Below are positions 1 through 5,960 of a DNA stretch of 5,960 nt, in pieces; the stretch's first letter is position 1; each line of letters opens with the position of its first letter. Under the pieces are notes generated by a model that was given only the letters and a program-made list of their open reading frames with translations, was not told where the DNA came from and did no database searches. Made by a program: the position numbers and the translations under genes. The stretch is taken from positions 1 to 5,960 of the forward strand of contig RFIY01000043.1 of the NCBI GenBank assembly GCA_003695505.1, given 5' to 3'. Source of the DNA: Candidatus Dadabacteria bacterium. Its GTDB lineage: Bacteria > J088.

Positions 1-8
1 GAACTCGG

Positions 9-1388
9 ATGAGGATTGCAATTGCGGTCCTCGCGCTTCTGGCAGGCTGCGCGCGACCGTCCGGTCAGGTTCAGTACGGGGATACGGATTCGCTACTGAT
101 CGAAGACGTGCGCATCTATCCAGGAGCCGGATCCGCGACCGTCGGGCCGGTGACGGTCGTGGTTGAACATGGTCAGATCAAGGCGATCACGACTGTCGTG
201 CCGCGCGCCGATTCGACGCGACTCAACGGCCGCGGACGGACGCTGCTGCCGGGTCTGATCGACGCGCACACACATGTTGCAGGCTCTTTTGCGTCAACCT
301 GGAAGCCCGAGCTTCCAAACGCCGCAGCCAATCTTGAACGTCTGCTTTATGCCGGGATTACGACGGTGCTCGATCTGGGGGATCCACTGTCGCAACTGAA
401 CGATTTGCGGGCGCGCGTACGGCGAGGCGAGCTCGTTGGGCCGGATCTCTATTTTTCAGGGCCACATTTTGGTCCGGCACGAGGTCACCCGGCGGCGGTG
501 GTTCGTCTGATGTTGCCCTGGCCGCTCGACTGGCTGGTGGCTCGCGCCTTCTCGTTCCAGATCGAAACCGTCGAGGATGTCCGCGCCGGGCTGGCCGCGA
601 TCGAGCGCTCGGGAGCCGATGTGGTCAAAGTGACGGTGGATGAGTTGCCGGCCGGGGTGCCGGTGCTGTCCGAAGCATTACTCCGCGAAACCGTTGCGGG
701 CGCGCATCGCAGCGGACGCCGTGTGTTTGCCCATATCGGCTCGGTAACCGACGCGCTGCATGCGATTCAGGCCGGCGTCGACGTGCTGGCGCACAGCGTA
801 TACAAGCACGCGCTGACGAAGGGCGAAGTGCGGCAGATCGCGGCATCCGGTGTTACGGTCATCAGTACCGTGGGCGTGTTTGATCGAACAGACGAGCTGC
901 TCAATGGCCGTGGCGTGCACTCGTGGACGTCTCTCGAACGGGAGCTTGCTGCACCTGAGACGTTACATGCGCTCGCCGCACTGCCTGTGGAGACGGAAAT
1001 TCCGGCGCCAATGCGACGTTGGCTGAATGTACTTGCCGCGAGTCGGGCCGCTCAGGTGAACAATGTTGTCCGGCTCTGGGCGGCCGGGGCGCCGATTGCG
1101 GTCGGGACCGATTCGGCGATCGCCGGCTGGATCCCAGGCGCCTCGATGCACCAGGAACTGGCGCGGCTCGTCGATGCCGGTATGCCACCGTGGGCGGTAT
1201 TGCAGGCAGCAACGTCGGGTAGCGCCGCTGCATTGCGACGGCTCGACCGCGGAAGAATCGCGCCGGGGTACCGCGCGGATCTGGTTCTGGTTGACGGGGA
1301 TCCATTGCGCGAAATCCGGGACACGACGCAGATTGTCGCGGTCGTTCGTCATGGAAAGCTCGTGCACAGAAACGGACCCATTTACTGA
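9..1388 (+). CDS. Amidohydrolase family lipoprotein (imidazolonepropionase/prolidase-like metal hydrolase)
   Basis: Probable metal-dependent hydrolase of the amidohydrolase superfamily (PF01979), 459 residues, most like the imidazolonepropionase/Xaa-Pro dipeptidase-like branch; the substrate cannot be read from sequence. The N-terminus (MRIAIAVLALLAGC) has a lipobox L11-A12-G13-C14, so the mature protein is probably anchored by Cys14 outside the inner membrane. A small beta-sandwich segment (about 29-80) leads into the LLPGLIDAHTH motif with metal ligands H87 and H89. Other expected ligands are present: K207 in VVKVTVDE (candidate carboxylated Lys), H242 in RVFAHIG, H262 in VLAHS and D368 in AVGTDS. 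The C-terminus returns to the sandwich (GYRADLVLVDGDP), so the protein is complete and looks active. Only 8 bases precede the ATG, so the RBS lies mostly outside the window and an upstream start is possible; the signal peptide is short at 13 residues. Its last 7 bases overlap the convergent gene. Confidence 0.9.
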   Translation: MRIAIAVLALLAGCARPSGQVQYGDTDSLLIEDVRIYPGAGSATVGPVTVVVEHGQIKAITTVVPRADSTRLNGRGRTLLPGLIDAHTHVAGSFASTWKPELPNAAANLERLLYAGITTVLDLGDPLSQLNDLRARVRRGELVGPDLYFSGPHFGPARGHPAAVVRLMLPWPLDWLVARAFSFQIETVEDVRAGLAAIERSGADVVKVTVDELPAGVPVLSEALLRETVAGAHRSGRRVFAHIGSVTDALHAIQAGVDVLAHSVYKHALTKGEVRQIAASGVTVISTVGVFDRTDELLNGRGVHSWTSLERELAAPETLHALAALPVETEIPAPMRRWLNVLAASRAAQVNNVVRLWAAGAPIAVGTDSAIAGWIPGASMHQELARLVDAGMPPWAVLQAATSGSAAALRRLDRGRIAPGYRADLVLVDGDPLREIRDTTQIVAVVRHGKLVHRNGPIY

Positions 1389-2314
1389 GATGACGGCACC
1401 TTACAGTGCTTCGGAATTGGCCAGTCTCGTGCGTGCAACGGCTGAACCGATGCCAGCAGGGGATCCCAGGTGTATCGGTTGTAGGTATGATTTGCGATGG
1501 CTTCGCGGAAGCGCTCCGCCAGAAACATCCCGACTTCATAGTTGTACGCCGTCAGCAGGTCGCGTGGGCAGATCTTCTGGATCCCTTCCAGGGCAACAAG
1601 GGCAGCTTCAGGGCCTTCCTTGAGATACAGTGCTTCCGCGCGCGTGATGTGCCACAGTGAAATGACCGACTCCTGTTGGAGACGGCCAGCTTCCAGAAGC
1701 GCAAGCCCCTTGTCGATGTCCCCGTAGCTGACGGGAAAGGGCGGCAGTTTGATGTACATCTTGGCCTGGATGGTCTGAATTGCGCCGAAGAAATAGTCGC
1801 GGCTGACCGTGCTGGCGCGATCGAGCAGATCTTTGAACGTGGGCAGCATGTGCAGTGCATTGAGCACGCCGCGGGCCAGACCCTCCAGGCCGTAAAACAT
1901 GGCGAACCAGAATGGCCCGGCCGGGTGATCAGGCTGCTCACGGGACAATTGCGCGGCAAGTTTCTGAAGCAGCGCGGCGGCTTCGGCACGATCTGCGCCG
2001 TCTGGCAGTGACTGCCACCACAGCAATCCATATTGCAGAGCCCAGTCCGCATACACTGGTCGATGCGTGGCCCGGTACTCCAGCCACAGTCGATCGACTG
2101 CTGCAAGTGCATCGTCGGGCTTCTCGATCAGGCGCTTCAGCACTCGGTAACGAGCCGGATCCGGAGCCATGGGATTGAGCGCATCGACGCCGCCGATCGT
2201 CGCAATGCGCCGTTCGAATTCTGAGGCTGGTGTTCTCGCAAAGGTTGGTTGCGCGTTGGCCGGCAGCGCCGGGCAGACGAGCAGAACCACAACGATGAGC
2301 TGGAGACAACGCAT
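1382..2314 (-). CDS. Secreted TPR/TAtT-like protein of unknown function
   Basis: A 310-residue protein that I do not recognise as a named gene. The first 21 residues form a Sec signal peptide: R2, a hydrophobic core LIVVVLLVC, then PALPANA before Q22, fitting an AxA signal peptidase I site. The mature part is mainly helical. From about 70 to 260 it reads as degenerate helix-pair repeats, including YADWALQYGLLWW (88-100), GPFWFAMFYGLEGLARG (133-149), DYFFGAIQTIQAKMY (173-187), PPFPVSYGDIDKGLALLEAG and ALYLKEGPEAALVALEGI. A large aromatic followed by PxFPxSxGDxxKAL is typical of TPR-like periplasmic proteins, including the TAtT component family linked to some TRAP transporters; that match is from memory and is an inference, and no TRAP genes are nearby. 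No catalytic motif is evident. It may be a periplasmic scaffold or binding protein. No strong Shine-Dalgarno sequence precedes the ATG. A TATCAT box on the minus strand (2323-2328) lies so close to the ATG that it would imply a nearly leaderless transcript. Confidence 0.75.
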   Translation of the reverse strand: MRCLQLIVVVLLVCPALPANAQPTFARTPASEFERRIATIGGVDALNPMAPDPARYRVLKRLIEKPDDALAAVDRLWLEYRATHRPVYADWALQYGLLWWQSLPDGADRAEAAALLQKLAAQLSREQPDHPAGPFWFAMFYGLEGLARGVLNALHMLPTFKDLLDRASTVSRDYFFGAIQTIQAKMYIKLPPFPVSYGDIDKGLALLEAGRLQQESVISLWHITRAEALYLKEGPEAALVALEGIQKICPRDLLTAYNYEVGMFLAERFREAIANHTYNRYTWDPLLASVQPLHARDWPIPKHCKVPSSQ

Positions 2315-2370
2315 TCGGCGACATGATAACGTAAGGAATCGGTGGGCGACGTTTCAGTGACGAATAACCC

Positions 2371-2384
2371 GGAGGACTCCGATC
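2371..2384 (+). promoter_or_regulatory. Shine-Dalgarno followed by a candidate non-canonical ATC start for the receiver-PAS gene
   Basis: GGAGGA (2371-2376) lies 5 bases before an ATC codon (2382-2384) in the frame of the receiver-PAS gene. Translation from this ATC would give M-RVLICEDNRLLREML, exactly the usual N-terminus of a receiver domain (beta-1 plus the acidic pair E-D). No ATG, GTG or TTG exists in this frame between the upstream stop TGA (2358-2360) and the ATG at 2424. Alternatively GGAGGA is simply the codons of MTNNPEDS read from a GTG at 2357 in another frame, with a +1 shift near 2379-2382. The sequence alone does not decide. Confidence 0.45.
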
Positions 2385-2423
2385 CGCGTTCTGATTTGCG
2401 AAGACAATCGCCTGCTGCGTGAG

Positions 2424-3860
2424 ATGCTGCAAGAGTATTTCGAGCGCACAGGCTACAGTGTCGAAGCGTACGCCAACGCCGAAGCATCACTTGCGGCGGC
2501 CGCACGGGCGATGCCCCAGCTCGCGGTCATCGATACGGCTTTGCCCGGGATGAGTGGTCTCGATGCCTGTCGGGCGATCCGGGCGCTGCCCGGCGGCGGT
2601 GAAGTGTATATACTTGCACTGACGACGAGGGACGCAGGTGAGGAGCCCGCCGCCGTGATGGAGGCCGGAGCCAACGACTATCTGGTGAAGCCGATCGACC
2701 GCAAACTGCTCAGGCTGCGGTTGGGAGTGGCTGCCAGCTTCCTGACCAACCTGCGGCAACGAAACCATGCCCTTGCGGCCCTCGAACGGGCGGATGCGCG
2801 GTACAGACTGCTGGCCGAGCACAGCCCGGATCTGGTCTGGCAGGTCGACGCTTCGGGCCGTTTGCGCTATGTCAGTCCAGCCATCGAGCGTTTGCTCGAC
2901 ATGCCGCTCGACGCGGCACTGCAAATGCCGCTCAATGACCTGTTCGTCGACGATGACCAGGACGCGCTGAAGCGTACGCTGTCGAGTCTCCTCAATGGTA
3001 CGAGCGACGGACCCGCACTGGTCGAACTGCGCGTTCGGCATCCCGATGGCCCGAGATGGACAGAAACGCGGATCCACGTCGCCAGCCGCAGCCCGTTGAG
3101 TCTGATTGGCGTGACGCGTGACATCAGTGACCGTCGCAAGGTACAGCAGCAGGCGTTGGAACGACAGTTGATGCTCGAACGTGTCGCCGCTGCCGTGCCC
3201 GGCGTCCTCTATTTGTTCGATTTGCAGGCGCAACGTTCCAGATTGTTGTCGGCTGATGCGGACGCGACGTCAGGCCTCCATGAAGAAGCGGATCCATTGC
3301 TGGCGCGTATGCATCCGGAAGATTACCTGTCCTGGATGGCCCACGTCGGAGAACACGCAGCCGATCTGGATGAGCATGACGCCTTGCGGTTTCAGTACCG
3401 CTTGCAGGACGCCGACGGCGAATGGCGCACATACGAAACGCGCGAAGTCATTTTCGATTTTGATGCAACCGGACGAGTGCGGACTTTGCTTGGCCTGGCC
3501 GTTGACCCGTCGGAGCTCTCGGTCCTGGAACGTGAACGCGTTCAGGCGCGGGCGACGATTGCCGCATTGCTCGCCCTCCAGCCTTGCGCGACGATCGTTT
3601 GCGATGAACAGGGATGGATCCTCTGGCAGAACGATGCTGCCGCAGAGCTGCTCGGGGTCAGTGAGGCCGAAGCTGCCGAGGGGGGATGGCGTGCCGTGGT
3701 CGGTACCGCTGATACCGCGCAGGCCCGACCCGTCAGGCTGATCGACAGCGGTGGGCGAGAACGCGCCACGGCACTCGCACGGATTACAGACGCGGAACTT
3801 GACGATGTCCGGGTACGCGTCCTGATGCTCGAAGCCGCACCCGGACCAGGAGCGCACTGA
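2424..3860 (+). CDS. Response-regulator receiver protein with three PAS domains, no output domain
   Basis: Signalling protein, 478 residues from the first conventional start, but the receiver domain clearly begins about 14 codons earlier (from 2382, IRVLICEDNRLLRE), giving about 492 residues. In 2424-based numbering, the receiver (to about 112) has phosphoacceptor D37 in LAVIDTALPGMSG, the switch Thr in LALTTRD (67-68) and K89 in DYLVKPID; the acidic E-D pair lies in the upstream extension. PAS1 spans about 126-240 (SPDLVWQVDASGRLRYVSPA, then the PAC-like GVTRDISDRRK). PAS2 spans about 250-365 and resembles PAS_3 (MHPEDYLSW, FQYRLQDADGEWRTYETRE). PAS3 spans about 375-478 (IVCDEQGWILWQNDAAAELLGVSEAE). 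No histidine kinase, GGDEF, EAL, HTH or other effector follows; the reading frame simply ends 73 bp before the next gene. All receiver residues for phosphorylation are intact, so it may relay a signal or act by protein contact. The ligands of the PAS domains cannot be told. The start is uncertain: see the separate entry. Confidence 0.85.
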   Translation: MLQEYFERTGYSVEAYANAEASLAAAARAMPQLAVIDTALPGMSGLDACRAIRALPGGGEVYILALTTRDAGEEPAAVMEAGANDYLVKPIDRKLLRLRLGVAASFLTNLRQRNHALAALERADARYRLLAEHSPDLVWQVDASGRLRYVSPAIERLLDMPLDAALQMPLNDLFVDDDQDALKRTLSSLLNGTSDGPALVELRVRHPDGPRWTETRIHVASRSPLSLIGVTRDISDRRKVQQQALERQLMLERVAAAVPGVLYLFDLQAQRSRLLSADADATSGLHEEADPLLARMHPEDYLSWMAHVGEHAADLDEHDALRFQYRLQDADGEWRTYETREVIFDFDATGRVRTLLGLAVDPSELSVLERERVQARATIAALLALQPCATIVCDEQGWILWQNDAAAELLGVSEAEAAEGGWRAVVGTADTAQARPVRLIDSGGRERATALARITDAELDDVRVRVLMLEAAPGPGAH

Positions 3861-3933
3861 GCGCATCCGGTTGCACAGCGGTAGCATGTAGCACAATACG
3901 ATCAGATCAGAGAAACCGACAGGAGCAATCGCG

Positions 3934-4413
3934 ATGGCCTCTCGCCGTGACCAGATCCGCATGACGGATGACGAAATTCGGGAATTTCTGGCCAGTCAGA
4001 AGACCATGATCCTGACGAGCAACGGCCACGACGGGTATCCGCACCCGATGCCGATGTGGTTCTGGGCCGCACCGGATGGCTGCATCTACTTCGCGACGTA
4101 TGAAAAGAGCCAGAAAGTCCGCAACATCGAGCGCGATAGCCGGGTCTCTCTGCTCTGCGAGAGCGGTACGGAATATGAAGAGCTGAAGGCTGTTTTCATC
4201 AAGGCCGAGGCCGAACTCGTCAAGGACGTGGAGCTGGCTATTGATGTACTGATGCGAGCGGGTATGGGCGGCGATCCCGATCAGATGGCGCCCGAGCAGG
4301 CAGCCCAGGTGCGTGAAATGGTTCGGCCACGCGCGGTCAAGCGCGTCGTGATCCGCTGCCGGCCCAACAAGATCATCTCGTGGGATCACGCCAAGCTGGG
4401 CGGCACCTACTGA
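3934..4413 (+). CDS. Pyridoxamine 5'-phosphate oxidase-fold (PPOX class) protein
   Basis: A 159-residue split-barrel protein of the PPOX/F420-dependent superfamily (PF01243 type), cytoplasmic, likely binding FMN or a related cofactor; the reaction is not determinable and it is too divergent to call PdxH. Family features: an N-terminal helix MTDDEIREFLASQKTMILTS (10-29), then GYPHPMPMWFWA (34-45) where the family has the GxPhxxPxWF strand, YFATYEKSQKVRNIERDSRVSLLCESG (52-78) containing K61, the usual phosphate-contacting region, and a C-terminal W150-DHAKLGGTY end typical of the group. Residues 86-135 are helical and somewhat acidic. AGGAG (3921-3925) sits 8 bases before the ATG, supporting this start. 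It follows the receiver-PAS gene by 73 bp with no visible terminator, so co-transcription is possible but unproven. It ends 13 bp from the convergent hydrolase gene. F420 is uncommon in gammaproteobacteria, so FMN is the safer guess. Confidence 0.85.
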   Translation: MASRRDQIRMTDDEIREFLASQKTMILTSNGHDGYPHPMPMWFWAAPDGCIYFATYEKSQKVRNIERDSRVSLLCESGTEYEELKAVFIKAEAELVKDVELAIDVLMRAGMGGDPDQMAPEQAAQVREMVRPRAVKRVVIRCRPNKIISWDHAKLGGTY

Positions 4414-4426
4414 ATCGGCGCGTTGC

Positions 4427-5005
4427 TCAGTGGTCGCGCTCGCGCGTCAGATGGCTGAGCAGCTTGAACGCGGGGTTGTTGATCGCGCCGATCCAGGCAA
4501 ACAGCAGCGCCTCGAATGACAGGATGGCCACGCCGCTGGCACGGAGCTGCGCGATGGCGGCGCGATGGTCGTCCTTGTGGCGCGCCAGAACGGCGTCCTC
4601 GATCACGGCCGCCGAACCTCCTCGCGACTGCCAGTCGAGCGCCGTTTGCAGAACCGAAATATGCGATTCCATGCCGGCGAGCACGAGCCAGTGACGCTTC
4701 TGGTCTTCGAGCCACTGGACGATGGTGTCGTCACGTAGAGCCGAGAACGTCGCCCGTCTGAACACAGGTGCGTTGGCCGCGGGACCGGCAACAACAGGCA
4801 ATGCCGCGCCCAGAGAAGGCATGTCCTGCTCAACGACGGCTGCCGGCACACCGCAGCCGTTCGCGGCTTCGAGCAGTTTCCCGGCTCTGGTGAGGTGCCC
4901 CTGTACAAATTTTGCGGGCATCGCGGCAGCCAGATTTTGCTGCACATCGCAGGCGATAAAGACAGATGTGGCGGCGGTCGGCAAAGGGCTCTGGGCAGCA
5001 TTCAT
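4427..5005 (-). CDS. Isochorismatase-like hydrolase, ISOC1/2 (YcaC-related) type, with substituted catalytic residues
   Basis: A 192-residue cysteine-hydrolase-fold protein. The sequence resembles the ISOC1/ISOC2 branch: FIACDVQQN (16-24), GVPAAVVEQ (52-60), FRRATFSAL (82-90), LVLAGMESHISVLQTALDW (107-125) and the C-terminal SFEALLFAWIGAINNPAFKLL. In this family the catalytic triad is Asp-Lys-Cys. Here Asp20 is kept, but the Lys position appears to be Arg84 (CGG) and the nucleophile Cys is Ser117 (TCG), read directly from 4655-4657. The protein may therefore be inactive, or act by a changed mechanism. Start choice: the open frame reaches a TTG at 5029, but ATG 5005 is preferred because TGGAG (GGAG at 5015-5018 on the plus strand numbering) lies 9 bases upstream. 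The gene is divergent from icd and convergent with the PPOX gene (13 bp gap). No pathway link to either is visible. Confidence 0.85.
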   Translation of the reverse strand: MNAAQSPLPTAATSVFIACDVQQNLAAAMPAKFVQGHLTRAGKLLEAANGCGVPAAVVEQDMPSLGAALPVVAGPAANAPVFRRATFSALRDDTIVQWLEDQKRHWLVLAGMESHISVLQTALDWQSRGGSAAVIEDAVLARHKDDHRAAIAQLRASGVAILSFEALLFAWIGAINNPAFKLLSHLTRERDH

Positions 5006-5014
5006 CGGCGGTGT

Positions 5015-5018
5015 CTCC
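5015..5018 (-). promoter_or_regulatory. Ribosome binding site deciding the isochorismatase-like start
   Basis: Read on the minus strand, GGAG lies 9 bases before the ATG at 5005-5003. The alternative TTG at 5029-5027 has no comparable purine-rich site upstream, and its extra residues (MPPLETPP) are not family sequence, so the shorter protein is preferred. Confidence 0.55.
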
Positions 5019-5032
5019 AGAGGAGGCAAGGT

Positions 5033-5061
5033 TTGTCAGAAGGGCGCGGATTCGCTACACT
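5033..5061 (+). promoter_or_regulatory. Candidate sigma70-type promoter for icd
   Basis: TTGTCA (5033-5038, 5 of 6 matches to the -35 consensus) and TACACT (5056-5061, 4 of 6 to the -10 consensus) are separated by exactly 17 bases. Transcription would start near 5068, giving a leader of about 115 bases before the icd ATG at 5182. It lies within the divergent gap, 28 bases from the start of the minus-strand hydrolase gene. The leader includes a 5-bp inverted repeat, ACCTG (5123-5127) and CAGGT (5149-5153), which could be an operator half-site pair but may be chance. No clear minus-strand promoter was found here. Confidence 0.5.
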
Positions 5062-5181
5062 GAAATGTGTTCGCGCACGCTGCGGCACCGTTTGGCGGCT
5101 CCCCGGTCGCGGCGCTCACGACACCTGACAATACATTCGTAATCGTCACAGGTCGACCTTTCTTCAAGGAGCGTCTTCAGT

Positions 5182-5960
5182 ATGCCTTCTGCAGCCGAAA
5201 TGATTCAAGTTCCAGCCGATGGCGAAAAGATCACCCTGACCGATGGAACGCTCCATGTTCCGGATCGCCCGATCGTTCCGTTCATTGAGGGCGATGGTAC
5301 CGGTCCCGATATCTGGCGCGCGAGCCAGCGCATCCTCGACGCGGCAGTCGAAAAAGCCTACGGTGGCAGCCGCAAGATTGCCTGGATGGAAGTCTACGCC
5401 GGGGAAAAAGCCTTCAATCTGTTCGAAAACTGGCTGCCCGACGAAACCGTCGAAGCGTTTCGCGAGTACCTGGTGGGCATCAAGGGACCGCTGACGACGC
5501 CGATTGGCGGCGGTATCCGTTCGCTCAACGTCGCGTTGCGGCAGATGCTGGATCTGTACGTATGCCTGCGCCCGGTGCGCTACTTCGATGGTGTACCATC
5601 ACCGGTACGCCACCCCGAGCTGGTCGACATGGTGATTTTCCGCGAAAACACCGAAGACATCTATGCAGGTATCGAATGGGAGCAGGGCACGCCGGCGGCG
5701 CAGAAGGTTCTCGATTTCCTGAAAACGGAATTTCCGGAGTCCTACGCCAAGATCCGCTTCCCGGAAAGCTCCGGCCTTGGGCTGAAGCCGGTTTCCCGGG
5801 AAGGCACCGAACGCCTGGTGCGCGGGGCGATTGACTATGCGATCCGCAATGGGCGCAAGAGCGTCACGCTGGTGCACAAGGGCAACATCATGAAGTTCAC
5901 GGAAGGCGCCTTCCGGAACTGGGGCTATGCGCTCGCCGAACGCGAGTATGCGGACAAAAC
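5182..5960 (+). CDS. icd: Isocitrate dehydrogenase, NADP-type, N-terminal part (cut by window end)
   Basis: TCA-cycle enzyme that oxidatively decarboxylates isocitrate to 2-oxoglutarate with NADP. The first 259 residues are present and the frame is open at the edge; E. coli Icd has 416 residues, so about 160 are missing. Residues equivalent to the E. coli active site are visible: S114, R120, R130, R154 in [14 protein letters not shown]161, and K233 in [15 protein letters not shown] (E. coli S113, R119, R129, R153, Y160, K230). Other family blocks are [15 protein letters not shown] (31-45) and [19 protein letters not shown] (98-116). S114 is the residue that AceK phosphorylates in E. coli, so switching between TCA cycle and glyoxylate bypass is possible if aceK exists elsewhere. 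AAGGAG (5166-5171) lies 10 bases before the ATG, and a sigma70-like promoter lies at 5033-5061. The NADP-specificity residues lie beyond the window, so NADP use is inferred from the E. coli-like sequence. Confidence 0.97.
   Translation, partial: MPSAAEMIQVPADGEKITLTDGTLHVPDRPIVPFIEGDGTGPDIWRASQRILDAAVEKAYGGSRKIAWMEVYAGEKAFNLFENWLPDETVEAFREYLVGIKGPLTTPIGGGIRSLNVALRQMLDLYVCLRPVRYFDGVPSPVRHPELVDMVIFRENTEDIYAGIEWEQGTPAAQKVLDFLKTEFPESYAKIRFPESSGLGLKPVSREGTERLVRGAIDYAIRNGRKSVTLVHKGNIMKFTEGAFRNWGYALAEREYADK

Noticed and set aside
901-1539. Open frame of 212 codons on the minus strand under the amidohydrolase gene
   Set aside because: Its translation is Arg/Ser/Pro-rich and low in hydrophobic structure, typical of an antisense shadow in GC-rich DNA; the plus-strand gene has clear family motifs over the same bases.
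1298-3300. Identical 11-mer GGATCCATTGC at 1298-1308 and 3290-3300
   Set aside because: Both are in coding sequence for an Asp-Pro-Leu stretch; most likely chance.
3871-3899. Possible promoter before the PPOX gene (TTGCAC, 17 bases, CAATAC)
   Set aside because: The -35 resembles the consensus but the -10 matches only 2 of 6 positions, so it was not listed.
3897-3910. Tandem ATCAGATCAG in front of the PPOX gene
   Set aside because: Only two 5-base copies; too short to call a repeat or operator.
3270-3962. Minus-strand open frame of 230 codons covering the receiver-PAS 3' half
   Set aside because: It lies opposite PAS2-PAS3 coding and across the PPOX start; no family motif, and no RBS.
5067-5288. 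Small plus-strand open frame in the icd leader (73 codons)
   Set aside because: It runs into icd in another frame, lacks an RBS and has a shadow-like composition after 5182.
1-5960. Search for a defence system, mobile element, CRISPR array, tRNA or a new multigene system
   Set aside because: The genes alternate in strand and belong to ordinary metabolic, secreted or signalling families; no repeats, att-like flanks, transposase or spacer pattern were seen.

Overview
This window looks like ordinary chromosomal DNA from a GC-rich proteobacterium. The best taxonomic clue is the partial icd gene at the right edge, whose protein is of the E. coli type (NADP-dependent, with a [13 protein letters not shown] active-site segment). 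That makes a gammaproteobacterium the most likely source, but I cannot name a genus. I see no phage, transposon, plasmid, CRISPR, tRNA or rRNA signature.

Layout, left to right: (1) a plus-strand metal-dependent amidohydrolase with a lipoprotein signal (9-1388); (2) a minus-strand secreted TPR/TAtT-like protein of unknown function (1382-2314), whose 3' end overlaps gene 1 by 7 bp; (3) divergent from it, a plus-strand receiver protein with three PAS-type domains and no recognisable output domain (coding sequence runs to 3860, with a disputed start near 2382-2424); (4) a plus-strand PPOX-fold flavin/F420-type small protein (3934-4413); (5) a minus-strand isochorismatase-like hydrolase of the ISOC1/2 (YcaC-related) group (4427-5005), convergent with gene 4; (6) plus-strand icd, isocitrate dehydrogenase, cut off by the window end (5182-5960), with a good sigma70-type promoter in the divergent gap before it.

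The genes alternate in strand, so there is little sign of an operon; only genes 3 and 4 run in the same direction, and they are separated by 73 bp. I see no pathway linking all six, and no convincing new multigene system. The points most worth checking are the missing conventional start codon of the receiver-PAS gene (an ATC codon sits exactly where the ATG should be, or a +1 frameshift separates it from a GTG start), the absence of any output module on that protein, and an isochorismatase-like protein whose catalytic Lys and Cys are replaced by Arg and Ser. GATC and GGATCC sites also appear unusually frequent.
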